Source of the DNA: a bacterium
Lineage (GTDB): Bacteria > Cyanobacteriota > Vampirovibrionia > Gastranaerophilales > Gastranaerophilaceae
DNA: 64,000 nt
Assembly (NCBI GenBank): GCA_017470815.1
Contig: JAFUXT010000020.1
Coordinates: 1 to 64,000, forward strand
Direction: 5' to 3'
Shown here: positions 17,096-25,155 of the stretch, in pieces
Layout of the letters: each line of letters begins with the position of its first letter
Position numbering within the stretch: the first letter of the stretch is position 1
Translations under genes and position numbers: made by a program
The notes under the pieces: model-generated
What the model was told of the DNA's origin: nothing
Database searches by the model: none
Seen by the model: only the letters and a program-made list of their open reading frames with translations

Positions 17096-18001
17096 ATGAC
17101 AAGATTTGATTGCGGTGAAGTTATAACGGCCATGGTTACGCCAATGAACGCAAAAGGCGATATCGACTACGATGGAGTAGAAAAACTTGCCAAATATTTA
17201 GTTGAAAACGGTAGTGATGCTATATTGGTTGCCGGTACAACAGGCGAATCTCCGACTCTAACAAATGAAGAAGAAAGAGAATTAGTCAGCACCGTTAAAC
17301 ATGCTGTTGCAAACAAGGCAAAAATCATCTTAAGTGCCGGTTCAAATTGCACAAAAACAGCAGTTGAATTTTCTAAAAATGCCCAAAAAGAAGAAGCAGA
17401 TGCAATTTTATCGGTTGTTCCATATTACAATAAACCCAATCAGTTAGGCTTATTAAATCATTATGAATCGATTGCAAAAGCAACTGATTTGCCGATAATT
17501 CTTTATAACATTCCGTCAAGAACGGGGATAAGTATTGAACCTTCAACAGTTGCATATCTTGCATCAACTTATGAAAACATTGTAGGTATTAAGCAAAGTT
17601 TGGGCGATATGGATAAAGTCACAGAAATCAGAAGTTTTTGTCCTGACAGTTTTGCAATTTATTCCGGTGATGACAGTTTAACTCTACCGATGCTTTCACT
17701 TGGCGCAAGAGGGGTAATTTCTGTAGCATCTCATTTGTTCGGAACAGAAATAAAATCAATGATTAGAAACTTTAAGTCAGGCGACGTTCTTGTTGCAAGA
17801 AATATGCACAAAAAACTTTATCCTGTATTCAGACAGTTGTTTATGGCTCCGAATCCTATCCCTGTCAAAGCCGCTTTAAAATATAAAGGACTGATAGAAG
17901 AGTATGTCAGAAGTCCGTTGGTTACATTAAATGAAGATGAAAAAATCGTTTTATTCAGAGTAATTGATCAGGTTAAACAAGAACTTGAAAACGGAGAGTA
18001 A
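17096..18001 (+). CDS. dapA: 4-hydroxy-tetrahydrodipicolinate synthase
   Basis: This enzyme condenses pyruvate with aspartate semialdehyde in the lysine and meso-diaminopimelate pathway. The protein has the AGTTGESPTL motif, the catalytic Tyr in LYNIPSRTG, and the Schiff-base Lys in GIKQSLGD. I chose the ATG at 17096 because GAGGG lies seven bases upstream and the resulting 301 residues fit the family; an in-frame ATG at 17066 would add ten residues but sits at the predicted transcription start. Diaminopimelate fits the peptidoglycan enzymes in the window. Confidence 0.95.
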   Translation: MTRFDCGEVITAMVTPMNAKGDIDYDGVEKLAKYLVENGSDAILVAGTTGESPTLTNEEERELVSTVKHAVANKAKIILSAGSNCTKTAVEFSKNAQKEEADAILSVVPYYNKPNQLGLLNHYESIAKATDLPIILYNIPSRTGISIEPSTVAYLASTYENIVGIKQSLGDMDKVTEIRSFCPDSFAIYSGDDSLTLPMLSLGARGVISVASHLFGTEIKSMIRNFKSGDVLVARNMHKKLYPVFRQLFMAPNPIPVKAALKYKGLIEEYVRSPLVTLNEDEKIVLFRVIDQVKQELENGE

Positions 18002-18013
18002 AAATAACTGTAT

Positions 18014-18083
18014 TACCCTCTACCTATGAGAGAGGGTAGAATTTCTTAACGAACTTTGTGAGTTTAGAAATTCGGGTGAGAGT
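18014..18083. repeat. Dispersed palindromic intergenic repeat, copy 1
   Basis: The 70-bp stretch holds CCCTCT...AGAGAGGG as one hairpin, GAATTTCT...AGAAATTC as a second, and ends GGGTGAGAG. A second copy lies in opposite orientation at 61164-61239 and a partial one at 23005-23047. Its GAGAGGGTAGAA part recurs just upstream as AGAGGGTAGAA in the secD leader (18146-18156). Confidence 0.8.
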
Positions 18084-18110
18084 CAGATTCCGAATCAAGT
18101 TCGGAATGAC
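18082..18110. repeat. Short inverted repeat ATTCCGAA/TTCGGAAT
   Basis: ATTCCGAA (18087-18094) and TTCGGAAT (18100-18107) form a perfect eight-base inverted repeat with a five-base loop, extended by GTCA/TGAC on the outside with a bulged G. It abuts the larger repeat and has no T tract, so it is not a typical terminator. Confidence 0.65.
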
Positions 18111-18158
18111 AAAATATTCAAAAGCGTAAACATAGTACACATATAAGAGGGTAGAAAA

Positions 18159-19511
18159 TTGAAAAACAAATTAATTATGTTCTGGGTTATTGTTGCGATA
18201 GTAATTGCATCCATAATTACTGTTTGCAAGATGCCTACAAAATTAGGACTTGATTTGGTTGGAGGTTCAAGAATAGTTCTTGAAGCGCAAACAACAAGTT
18301 CTATCAGGAAAATTACTCCCGATACTATGAATCGTTTGCAAACCGCTATCGAAAAACGTGTAAACAAACTCGGTGTATCGGAAACAAGTGTTGCTCAGGT
18401 GGGTGACAAAAGATTATTAATTGAAATTCCGGGGGTTATGAATTCTAAAGAAGCGGAAAAAATTCTTGGGAAAACAGCACAATTAGAATTTAAACAACCT
18501 GTAATGGATGGAAATCTTCAGGCTCGTGACCCGAAAACGCATGCTCCTATATGGGAAAGTGCTAAAACAGCAGAAGGTGAAACTCTGACAGGTGAAGATT
18601 TAAAAGATGCGAATATAGGTACAAATCAGGCAGGTCAATGGACAGTATCTTTGGAATTTAATTCAAAAGGTGCTCAAAAATTCGGTGAATTGACTGAAAA
18701 ATGGGTTGGTAAACCAATGGCAATCTATTTCGACGGAGAAGAAATTTCCGCACCTGTAATCAATGAACCGATTTATGGCGGCAAGGCTGAAATTTCAGGC
18801 GGCGGAGAATCAGGATTTTCACCTGAAGAAGCCAAGGAAATGGTTGATTTGTTAAAGGCCGGTGCGTTGCCTGTTCCGTCACAAATTATTCAGGAAAATA
18901 CAGTCGGACCTACTTTGGGTGCAGTTAGTATCGACAAATCCAAAACCGCAAGTATGATTGGTATTGGACTTGTAATGTTATTTATGCTTTTGATGTACAG
19001 ATTACCGGGATTTATTGCAGATATTGCATTAATTATTTACGGTTTAATCTTGTTTGCATTATTCAAAGCGTTTGGCGTTGTTTTAACTCTTGCAGGTATT
19101 GCAGGGTTTGTATTGAGTATAGGTATGGCGGTTGATGCCAACATTCTTATCTTTGAGCGAACAAAAGAAGAATTAAGGGCAGGGCGAAATTTGTTTACTG
19201 CTATAAACTCAGGTTTTGATAGAGCCTGGACAAGTATTATCGACTCAAATATGACTACAATGCTTACCTGTGTAATCTTGTATTTCTTAGGTACAAGTGT
19301 TGTTAAAGGTTTTGCTTTGACGCTGTTTATCGGTATTATTGTTTCATTGTTTACGGCAATTACCGTTACAAGAAACTTTATGCATTTGATATTCGGTACA
19401 GGCGAACTTAAATATCCGGGGTTATTCGGTTTGAGAAAAGAAGAAATCGGGCAGGCCACTGTATTTGAAGAAACAAAACGTGAAAAAGCAAGATTTGGTA
19501 TATTAGATTAA
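18159..19511 (+). CDS. secD: Protein translocase subunit SecD
   Basis: SecD works with SecF to drive the late steps of Sec-dependent export using the ion gradient. The 450-residue protein has one N-terminal helix, the motif LGLDLVGGSRIVLEA (near residue 28), a periplasmic P1 region and five C-terminal helices including SIGMAVDANILIFERTKEEL and a TVGPTLG block. I accept a TTG start at 18159 because GAGGG lies seven bases upstream; the first in-frame ATG (18177) would trim into the helix. It is shorter than E. coli SecD (615), as in many Gram-positive and cyanobacterial relatives. secF follows after 19 bp. Confidence 0.95.
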   Translation: MKNKLIMFWVIVAIVIASIITVCKMPTKLGLDLVGGSRIVLEAQTTSSIRKITPDTMNRLQTAIEKRVNKLGVSETSVAQVGDKRLLIEIPGVMNSKEAEKILGKTAQLEFKQPVMDGNLQARDPKTHAPIWESAKTAEGETLTGEDLKDANIGTNQAGQWTVSLEFNSKGAQKFGELTEKWVGKPMAIYFDGEEISAPVINEPIYGGKAEISGGGESGFSPEEAKEMVDLLKAGALPVPSQIIQENTVGPTLGAVSIDKSKTASMIGIGLVMLFMLLMYRLPGFIADIALIIYGLILFALFKAFGVVLTLAGIAGFVLSIGMAVDANILIFERTKEELRAGRNLFTAINSGFDRAWTSIIDSNMTTMLTCVILYFLGTSVVKGFALTLFIGIIVSLFTAITVTRNFMHLIFGTGELKYPGLFGLRKEEIGQATVFEETKREKARFGILD

Positions 19512-19530
19512 GAGTAAGAGGTAGATAAAA

Positions 19531-20511
19531 ATGTTTAATTTTAATAAGAACGGAATACATGTTGTCAAGTACAGAGTTCTATGGATGTGTTTATCAGCCG
19601 TATTGCTCTTACCCGGCATCGTTGCAATGATTTATTCTATGATGAATTATCCGACACATTCACCCGTAAAAGTCGGAATTGATTATACGGGCGGTTCGAT
19701 TTTGCAATACGAAACAAGTGCAAATGTTGACCATAAAGATGTCGGAACTATTCAGACAAATTTAACTAAAGCGGGTGTGCCAAGTGCTTATGTTCAGGTG
19801 CTCAAAGGTACATCAAAAGACGAAAAAGATAATGCGACATCAATGATTTCAGTCAGAACCAAATTTATTGACGAAGGTTCTGATATGGCTGATAAAATTG
19901 CCGGTGTTATCAAAAAAGATTACAAGGATGCACAAATGATTCAGTTCACATCTGTCGGACCGACATTGAGCAGTGAACTTTTCAGAATGTCATTTATCGC
20001 ATTACTTGCTGCTATAATCGGGATTATTGCTTATATTTCATTTAGATTTGAATTTAAGTATGCTGTAAGTGCAATTTTAGGTTTGATACATGATGTTTGC
20101 TTTGTAATGGGTGCATTTTCACTTTTGGGCTTATTTTTCAATGTCGAAGTTGACGGTTTGTTCTTAACTGCAATGCTTACGGTAATAGGTTATTCGGTTA
20201 ACGACACAATTGTTGTATATGACCGTATCAGAGAAAACCTCAGATATAACGGAAAGAAAATGTCGTTTGGTGAAATAGTTGATGCATCTGTTCAACAGAC
20301 TTTGACAAGAAGTATTAATACATCAATGACAACATTTTTGGCATTAGCGGCATTGTATTTCTTTGGCGGAGTAACAACAAAAGACTTTGTCTTGGCTATG
20401 ATGCTCGGTGTCTTGATAGGTACATATTCAAGTATCTTCTTCTGCTCAATGCTTATTGATTTCTGGACAGAAAGAGCAAATGCACCGAAAAAACCTGCTA
20501 TTGCGGATTAG
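19531..20511 (+). CDS. secF: Protein translocase subunit SecF
   Basis: The 326-residue inner-membrane partner of SecD has an N-terminal helix, the GIDYTGGSILQYE motif (near residue 50), a small periplasmic domain and five helices with TVIGYSVNDTIVVYDRIREN and RSINTSMTTFLALAALYFFGG. AAGAGG precedes the ATG. The secD-secF order is standard and an intrinsic terminator follows. Confidence 0.96.
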   Translation: MFNFNKNGIHVVKYRVLWMCLSAVLLLPGIVAMIYSMMNYPTHSPVKVGIDYTGGSILQYETSANVDHKDVGTIQTNLTKAGVPSAYVQVLKGTSKDEKDNATSMISVRTKFIDEGSDMADKIAGVIKKDYKDAQMIQFTSVGPTLSSELFRMSFIALLAAIIGIIAYISFRFEFKYAVSAILGLIHDVCFVMGAFSLLGLFFNVEVDGLFLTAMLTVIGYSVNDTIVVYDRIRENLRYNGKKMSFGEIVDASVQQTLTRSINTSMTTFLALAALYFFGGVTTKDFVLAMMLGVLIGTYSSIFFCSMLIDFWTERANAPKKPAIAD

Positions 20512-20530
20512 GAAGATGTAATAAAACAAT

Positions 20531-20563
20531 AAAACGGGAACTTTAATAAAGTTCCCGTTTTTT
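20531..20563 (+). terminator. Intrinsic terminator after secF
   Basis: AACGGGAACTTT and AAAGTTCCCGTT pair with a short loop and run into T residues. The A-rich left side means it could also end transcripts arriving from the convergent gene at 20583. Confidence 0.9.
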
Positions 20564-20582
20564 AATTATATCAAACATTTAT

Positions 20583-22268
20583 TTATTCTTGCTCCATAGC
20601 TTTTGCTATCAATGCTCGCATTGCACCGCTTGGGTCATTTGAATTATTATATTTATCCATTAATGATGCTAATTCATCAGGACTTTTACCTTTTAAATCT
20701 GCTTCGGTTAATCTTGCATGGGTCGTTCCAAGATTAGTTATTTCACTTAGTTCATTACCGGTTGACACAGAAGACGGGGTATTAGTTGTTGTTGTCCGAA
20801 TTGATGCAGGAGCAGGGTCTGCCGGTTTACTTGATAACATATTGTTTGCTTTTTCAAGATTTTTAATAGTATAAGATTGATTTTTACTGTTCTTAAATGT
20901 CGTATCGCCCGCTGCAGATAATGATGAAACTAATTGACTTAATTGAGAATATAATCCTGAGCGTTGAGCAATTAATCCGTTCAATTTATTTGCACGTGCT
21001 TCATCTTTTTTGTCATATTTATCAGGACTCTTATCTGCTTTTGACAATTCGTCTATTTCTTTGTTCAATTTCTCAAGTTTTTGCATAGCCTTGCCTAATT
21101 CTTCATCTTGAGATTTTGCCAAATCATATTTTTTATCTTTCATACCATCTTCGGCTTTTTTCATATCCTCAATTTCAGTTTTCTTCGCTTTCAAACTGTC
21201 AATTGTATTTTGTGCCTCTGTTGATATTTGATCAACTGCTTTTTCTGCTGCTTCTATTTGTTTTTTCTGGTCTTCTAATTTTGGAATTTCTTCTTGTTCA
21301 AGTTTGTCTATTTGTTTTTGAAGTTCTGCTATTTTTGTATCATTGCACCCATCTTTATTTGTGCTTTGTAATGTCGCTAAATCTGCTTTAGATCTTTCTA
21401 ATTCGCCTTTCTTGACTGTTAGAGTTCCGGATATTTGTCCTGATTTTTCTGAAATTTTTGCTTTTGCTTGAGTTAAATCTTTTGTTTTAAAGTCACCAAT
21501 TTTTGTTATATCTTTGTCGATTGTTTTTGCACTGCCTTCTAAATCTTCAGGTTTTAATTCTGACAATTCAAATGCAGACTTGTCTATATCAACACCAGCG
21601 AGTTTCATGCCGTCAGAAACACCTTCACCGCCAAGAATTTCATCAACATTAGCGGTTGCCTTTGTTCCAACTCCTTTATAATCTGTATTAAGATTTGCTT
21701 TCTTTTGAGCAATTTCATTTTCAATTTTATTAACTTCTGCAAATGATTTTGCACCTGACAGTGAACTTGTGAAGTTTCCTGTTACGGTTGTCGCCAAATT
21801 ACTTAAATTAGTCTTATCTAACAAAGCATCACCGGCACCCTGCGGAGTTACGTCTTTCTTACCTCCAATTATGCCCATATCACTTAATTGCTTCAATGCT
21901 GATAAGCCAAGATTTATCATGCTTCCGACACCCATACCGGCATTGAAAGCATTAGATGTTCCCATCGTAAAGTTCTGTTTATAATTTACACCCGAATATG
22001 CAGGAATACCTCCTCCGCTTACAAATCTCATATTTTGCCCGTTCAAAGCCCTGCTCAGCGCAGAAGAACTTGCATATCTCGGAGTACCACCTATTCTTCT
22101 TGCAGGTGTAAACAATAAGTTGGAGCCAAAAGTATAATTACTGTTTTTGACCATAGCGGCAGCTGAACCTCTGTTTGCCGCAACATTTGCAGCCACAGAT
22201 TTAGCACTGAAGTTAGATTTTAACTTCAGACCGCCACTATTCAGTTGTCGTATGGCGTTCATACTCAT
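20583..22268 (-). CDS. Large coiled-coil protein of unknown function
   Basis: The 561-residue protein has a Ser-, Ala-, Asn- and Gly-rich N-terminal region (1-145; LKLKSNFSAKSVAANVAAN near the start), a mixed region to about 250, a long charged heptad-like region from about 260 to 425 (ELERSKADLATLQ, KIAELQKQIDKLEQEEIPKL and similar), and a Ser/Thr/Pro-rich C-terminal part. No signal peptide or clear membrane helix is seen; a short hydrophobic stretch lies near 112-128. A purine-rich GAGAGAG precedes the start. It stands alone between convergent secF and the serB terminator. No family is recognised; a structural or scaffold protein is possible but not shown. Confidence 0.75.
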   Translation of the reverse strand: MSMNAIRQLNSGGLKLKSNFSAKSVAANVAANRGSAAAMVKNSNYTFGSNLLFTPARRIGGTPRYASSSALSRALNGQNMRFVSGGGIPAYSGVNYKQNFTMGTSNAFNAGMGVGSMINLGLSALKQLSDMGIIGGKKDVTPQGAGDALLDKTNLSNLATTVTGNFTSSLSGAKSFAEVNKIENEIAQKKANLNTDYKGVGTKATANVDEILGGEGVSDGMKLAGVDIDKSAFELSELKPEDLEGSAKTIDKDITKIGDFKTKDLTQAKAKISEKSGQISGTLTVKKGELERSKADLATLQSTNKDGCNDTKIAELQKQIDKLEQEEIPKLEDQKKQIEAAEKAVDQISTEAQNTIDSLKAKKTEIEDMKKAEDGMKDKKYDLAKSQDEELGKAMQKLEKLNKEIDELSKADKSPDKYDKKDEARANKLNGLIAQRSGLYSQLSQLVSSLSAAGDTTFKNSKNQSYTIKNLEKANNMLSSKPADPAPASIRTTTTNTPSSVSTGNELSEITNLGTTHARLTEADLKGKSPDELASLMDKYNNSNDPSGAMRALIAKAMEQE

Positions 22269-22302
22269 ATCTGACTCTCTCTGTTATTTTTCTCTCATGT
22301 AT

Positions 22303-22346
22303 ATAAAAAAAAACGAAAAGCATTGATTTCACATGCTTTTCGTTTT
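22303..22346 (-). terminator. Intrinsic terminator of serB
   Basis: On the reverse strand AACGAAAAGCAT-type arms (22333-22345 with 22311-22323) enclose a nine-base loop and are followed by a run of T residues (22303-22312 as A on the forward strand). It lies about 30 bp after the serB stop. Confidence 0.88.
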
Positions 22347-22374
22347 GTTACATTTGTTTACAATTATTTTAAAA

Positions 22375-23001
22375 TTATATGTATTTTAGTATTTTACTTA
22401 AATCTTTTTCTTCAACAATAATATTTGCATTTTCTTTTAATATAGGCTTTGCGCAAAATGCAATTCTTTTACCCGCATATTTAAACATACTCAAATCATT
22501 TGCACCATCACCTACGGCTATTGTATTTTCAGGTGTTACATCAAGTATTTTTTGCAATCTTTGTAACATTTGCCCTTTTGAATCGTTAAACATCATTTCT
22601 CCACCAACAAGACCTGTTAATATCCCGTCTTTTGAGTGTAAAATATTTGCAAATTCTCCGTCTAAACCAAGTTTATGTGCAAATAATGTTGTTGCATTTC
22701 TGAACCCGCCCGAAAAACAAACCACTTTATATCCTTTTGCTTTTAGCCCTGAAACAACTTCCTCTGCTCCGTTCATAAGCGGTAATTTCGCGCATATTTC
22801 ATTAATTTTATCTACAGGAAAACCTTTCAGAAAGGACACGCGTTCTGTCAAACTCTCAAAAAAGTCTAATTCCCCGCGCATTGCCCTGTCTGTAATTTCT
22901 TTAACTTTATCGCCAATACCGATTTCTTTGGCAAAAAATTCTAAAGTTTCGCCATCCATCAGAGTTGAATCAAAATCAAATACCGCAAGCTTGTTTGTCA
23001 T
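22375..23001 (-). CDS. serB: Phosphoserine phosphatase
   Basis: This HAD-superfamily enzyme removes phosphate from O-phosphoserine, the last step of serine synthesis. The 208-residue protein has the nucleophile motif DFDSTLMDGE (residues 8-17), motif II CFSGGF, and motif III/IV VGDGANDLSMF. It lacks the N-terminal ACT-like domain of E. coli SerB. It lies downstream of serA in the same direction, separated by about 110 bp that hold a repeat, so it may be in the same transcript. Confidence 0.95.
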   Translation of the reverse strand: MTNKLAVFDFDSTLMDGETLEFFAKEIGIGDKVKEITDRAMRGELDFFESLTERVSFLKGFPVDKINEICAKLPLMNGAEEVVSGLKAKGYKVVCFSGGFRNATTLFAHKLGLDGEFANILHSKDGILTGLVGGEMMFNDSKGQMLQRLQKILDVTPENTIAVGDGANDLSMFKYAGKRIAFCAKPILKENANIIVEEKDLSKILKYI

Positions 23002-23004
23002 TTA

Positions 23005-23047
23005 TTAAGCCCCTCTCCCTACCCTCTCCCCAAAGAGTGAGAGGGTT
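23005..23047. repeat. Partial copy of the dispersed palindromic repeat
   Basis: The sequence ACCCTCTCCCCAAAGAGTGAGAGGGT (about 23020-23046) forms the CCCTCTC/GAGAGGG hairpin seen in the copies at 18014 and 61164, preceded by a second CCCTCTCCC unit. The second stem of the full element is missing. It lies between serA and serB. Confidence 0.6.
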
Positions 23048-23112
23048 GTTTAGTGCAAGTTAAGTCATAGTGTTCCGCTTAATTATTCCCTATCGGTGAT
23101 ATGAAAACCTTG

Positions 23113-24705
23113 TTATACGGTAAGGTTTACATATTTTGGATTATGAACACCGTCAATTTTTGCGATTTCGTTTAATACTTCGCTTCCGACAGCACTATCA
23201 GTATTGATAACCATTATTGATTCTGTTTCATGCCTGTCGTTTTTCTGAACAACATTCATTGAACCGATATTTATACCTTTTTCACCGATAACCTGCGCTA
23301 CTTTTGCAATCATAGACGGTTTGTTTGTGTGAGGTACAATCAGAACATGCTTTTCAGGTCTGATACTTGTCTGGTAGTAATTTATTTTTACGATTCTTGG
23401 AACATCTTTTGTAATCAACGCTCCGGCAACTACTGTTGTTTCTTTGTCAGTTGTTAATCTGACCGTAATTCTTCCTGCCAAATTTGTATTAGCCTTTGAA
23501 TGTGTAGAAATAATGCTGATTCCACGCTTTTTGGCAATTAATGGTGCATTGACATAATTTACCCCTTCAAGTTTTGAAGATAAAATGCCTTTTAATATTG
23601 CAACTTCAAGCGGTTGAATATCCAAATCAGCCAAATCGCCGTCTGCAGAAATTTCAATAGTCTGAACCGCTCCGTTTGAAAGTTGAACCGCAAGTTCACC
23701 TGTGTTTTCTGCAATTTGCATATAATCTTTTACGGGTTCAAGTTTGTCAGGTCTTAATGACGGAATATTAACTGCTGAAGATGCACTTCCGCCTGACAAA
23801 ACTTCTTTAATTTGTTCCGCAACATCTATTGCTACATTCATTTGTGCTTCCTGTGTGCTTGCACCCAAATGCGGTGTCAAAACAATATTGCCTTTGCAAT
23901 TGATAAGCGGGCACTCTGAGATATTTGGTTCGTTTTCGTAAACATCAATCGCCGCAGATGCAACTTTTCCGCTGTCTATTGCATCTTTTAAATCACTTTC
24001 ATTGATAATTCCGCCTCTTGCACAGTTTACAAGTCTGACACCATCTTTCATCTTTGCAATGGTGGTTTTATTAATCATATTAATTGTATCTTTATTTTTT
24101 GGAACATGAACTGTAATAAAATCAGGTTTGCCCCAAAATTCGTCTAAATCTTCGACATACTCTCCGCCAAATTTTTCTACAATGCTTTTTGATGTAAACG
24201 GATCATATACAACGACTTTCATTCCGAGTGCCAAAGCAACTTCGCCGACATGAGAACCGATTTTGCCAAACCCTATGATGCCTAATGTTTTTTTATAAAG
24301 TTCTGTTCCGGTAAATTTGCTTCTGTCCCATTTGCCTTCTTTTGTTGAAGTTGCTGCAGGGGCAATATTGCGAGCCATAGCAAGCATCAGAGCAACAGTA
24401 TGTTCAGCCGCAGCCATTGTGTTGCCGTCAGGGGAATTTACTACAATAATCCCCTGCTGAGTTGCACTGTCCAAATCAATATTATCAACACCTACACCTG
24501 CTCTTCCGATAATTTTTAAGTTTTTACCTGCTTTAATAATTTTTGGGGTCACTTTTGTTTGGCTGCGAACCATCAAAGCATCATATTCACCAATGACTTT
24601 TACAAGTTCATCTTCACTCATCGTAGGCAGAAAATCTACCTGTGCGGCTTTTTCAATAATTCTTCCTGCTGCTTCATTTATTTTATCCGTTACTAATACT
24701 TTCAT
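23113..24705 (-). CDS. serA: D-3-phosphoglycerate dehydrogenase (ACT-domain type)
   Basis: This enzyme oxidises 3-phosphoglycerate with NAD+, the first step of serine synthesis. The 530-residue protein has the catalytic domain with GRAGVGVDNID, the Rossmann motif LGIIGFGKIGSHV, NCARGGIINE (catalytic Arg) and TPHLGAST (catalytic His), then an allosteric substrate-binding domain (about 320-450) and a C-terminal ACT domain (HVLIVPHTNKPSMIAKVAQ onward). This long form is the one often inhibited by serine. AAAGGAG precedes the ATG. It is third in an operon with a class V aminotransferase and an unknown 129-residue protein. Confidence 0.97.
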   Translation of the reverse strand: MKVLVTDKINEAAGRIIEKAAQVDFLPTMSEDELVKVIGEYDALMVRSQTKVTPKIIKAGKNLKIIGRAGVGVDNIDLDSATQQGIIVVNSPDGNTMAAAEHTVALMLAMARNIAPAATSTKEGKWDRSKFTGTELYKKTLGIIGFGKIGSHVGEVALALGMKVVVYDPFTSKSIVEKFGGEYVEDLDEFWGKPDFITVHVPKNKDTINMINKTTIAKMKDGVRLVNCARGGIINESDLKDAIDSGKVASAAIDVYENEPNISECPLINCKGNIVLTPHLGASTQEAQMNVAIDVAEQIKEVLSGGSASSAVNIPSLRPDKLEPVKDYMQIAENTGELAVQLSNGAVQTIEISADGDLADLDIQPLEVAILKGILSSKLEGVNYVNAPLIAKKRGISIISTHSKANTNLAGRITVRLTTDKETTVVAGALITKDVPRIVKINYYQTSIRPEKHVLIVPHTNKPSMIAKVAQVIGEKGINIGSMNVVQKNDRHETESIMVINTDSAVGSEVLNEIAKIDGVHNPKYVNLTV

Positions 24706-24726
24706 TTTTACTCCTTTTTATCAGTT

Positions 24727-24746
24727 GTTGGGCTGGTATGCCCAAC
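24727..24746. repeat. Short inverted repeat GTTGGGC/GCCCAAC, copy 1
   Basis: GTTGGGC (24727-24733) and GCCCAAC (24740-24746) form a hairpin in the 48-bp gap before serA. A near-identical hairpin is at 62335-62353 and a looser one at 62234-62257. There is no T tract, so it is unlikely to be a full terminator. Confidence 0.65.
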
Positions 24747-24753
24747 TTTCAAA

Positions 24754-25143
24754 CTACCAAGTTTTAAAATAACCCATTACCTTGAAAATGTTTGCTATTC
24801 TTAGACCTTCTTTTCCAAATTTTTCTTCTATTTGTGCGTAAGTACCACTACCTTCATTACAACCAAATTTCAAGACCAAATCCTTCATTGAATCTTTTTC
24901 TTCATAGTCATATTTCCCTTTCCCCGACCACCATTTTATAATACGAGGTATAAGTTTTTGAGTTTTTTTATAATCTTTGTCAGATAAAATTGTAATTTTG
25001 CCTTTGCCTTCAAAAATATCTAACCCTATACTGCCGTATAGTTCTTTTACTTTTTCTTTTGGAAATGTCGAAGAATTCTTTATTACCTGTTTTAACGGTG
25101 TCCTTTCCCAACTTAAGCCAATTATTTCTGTTGGTTGAATCAT
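24754..25143 (-). CDS. Hypothetical protein in the serine operon (129 aa)
   Basis: The protein begins MIQPTEIIGLSWERTPLKQV and is rich in Lys and aromatic residues (KWWSGKGKYDYEEKDSM). It has no signal peptide or membrane helix; the single Cys is in KFGCNEGSG. It lies 12 bp after the aminotransferase gene and 48 bp before serA, all in one direction, so it is cotranscribed with serine biosynthesis. AAAAAGGA precedes the ATG. I recognise no family. It may be a lineage-specific partner of the pathway or simply inserted there. Confidence 0.7.
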   Translation of the reverse strand: MIQPTEIIGLSWERTPLKQVIKNSSTFPKEKVKELYGSIGLDIFEGKGKITILSDKDYKKTQKLIPRIIKWWSGKGKYDYEEKDSMKDLVLKFGCNEGSGTYAQIEEKFGKEGLRIANIFKVMGYFKTW

Positions 25144-25155
25144 ATTAAATCCTTT

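Noticed and set aside
19037-19459. Open frame of 140 codons on the reverse strand
   Set aside because: Antisense to the conserved membrane part of secD.
22379-23008. Open frame of 209 codons on the forward strand
   Set aside because: It lies fully antisense to serB, which has all catalytic motifs; the forward translation has no family-like features.
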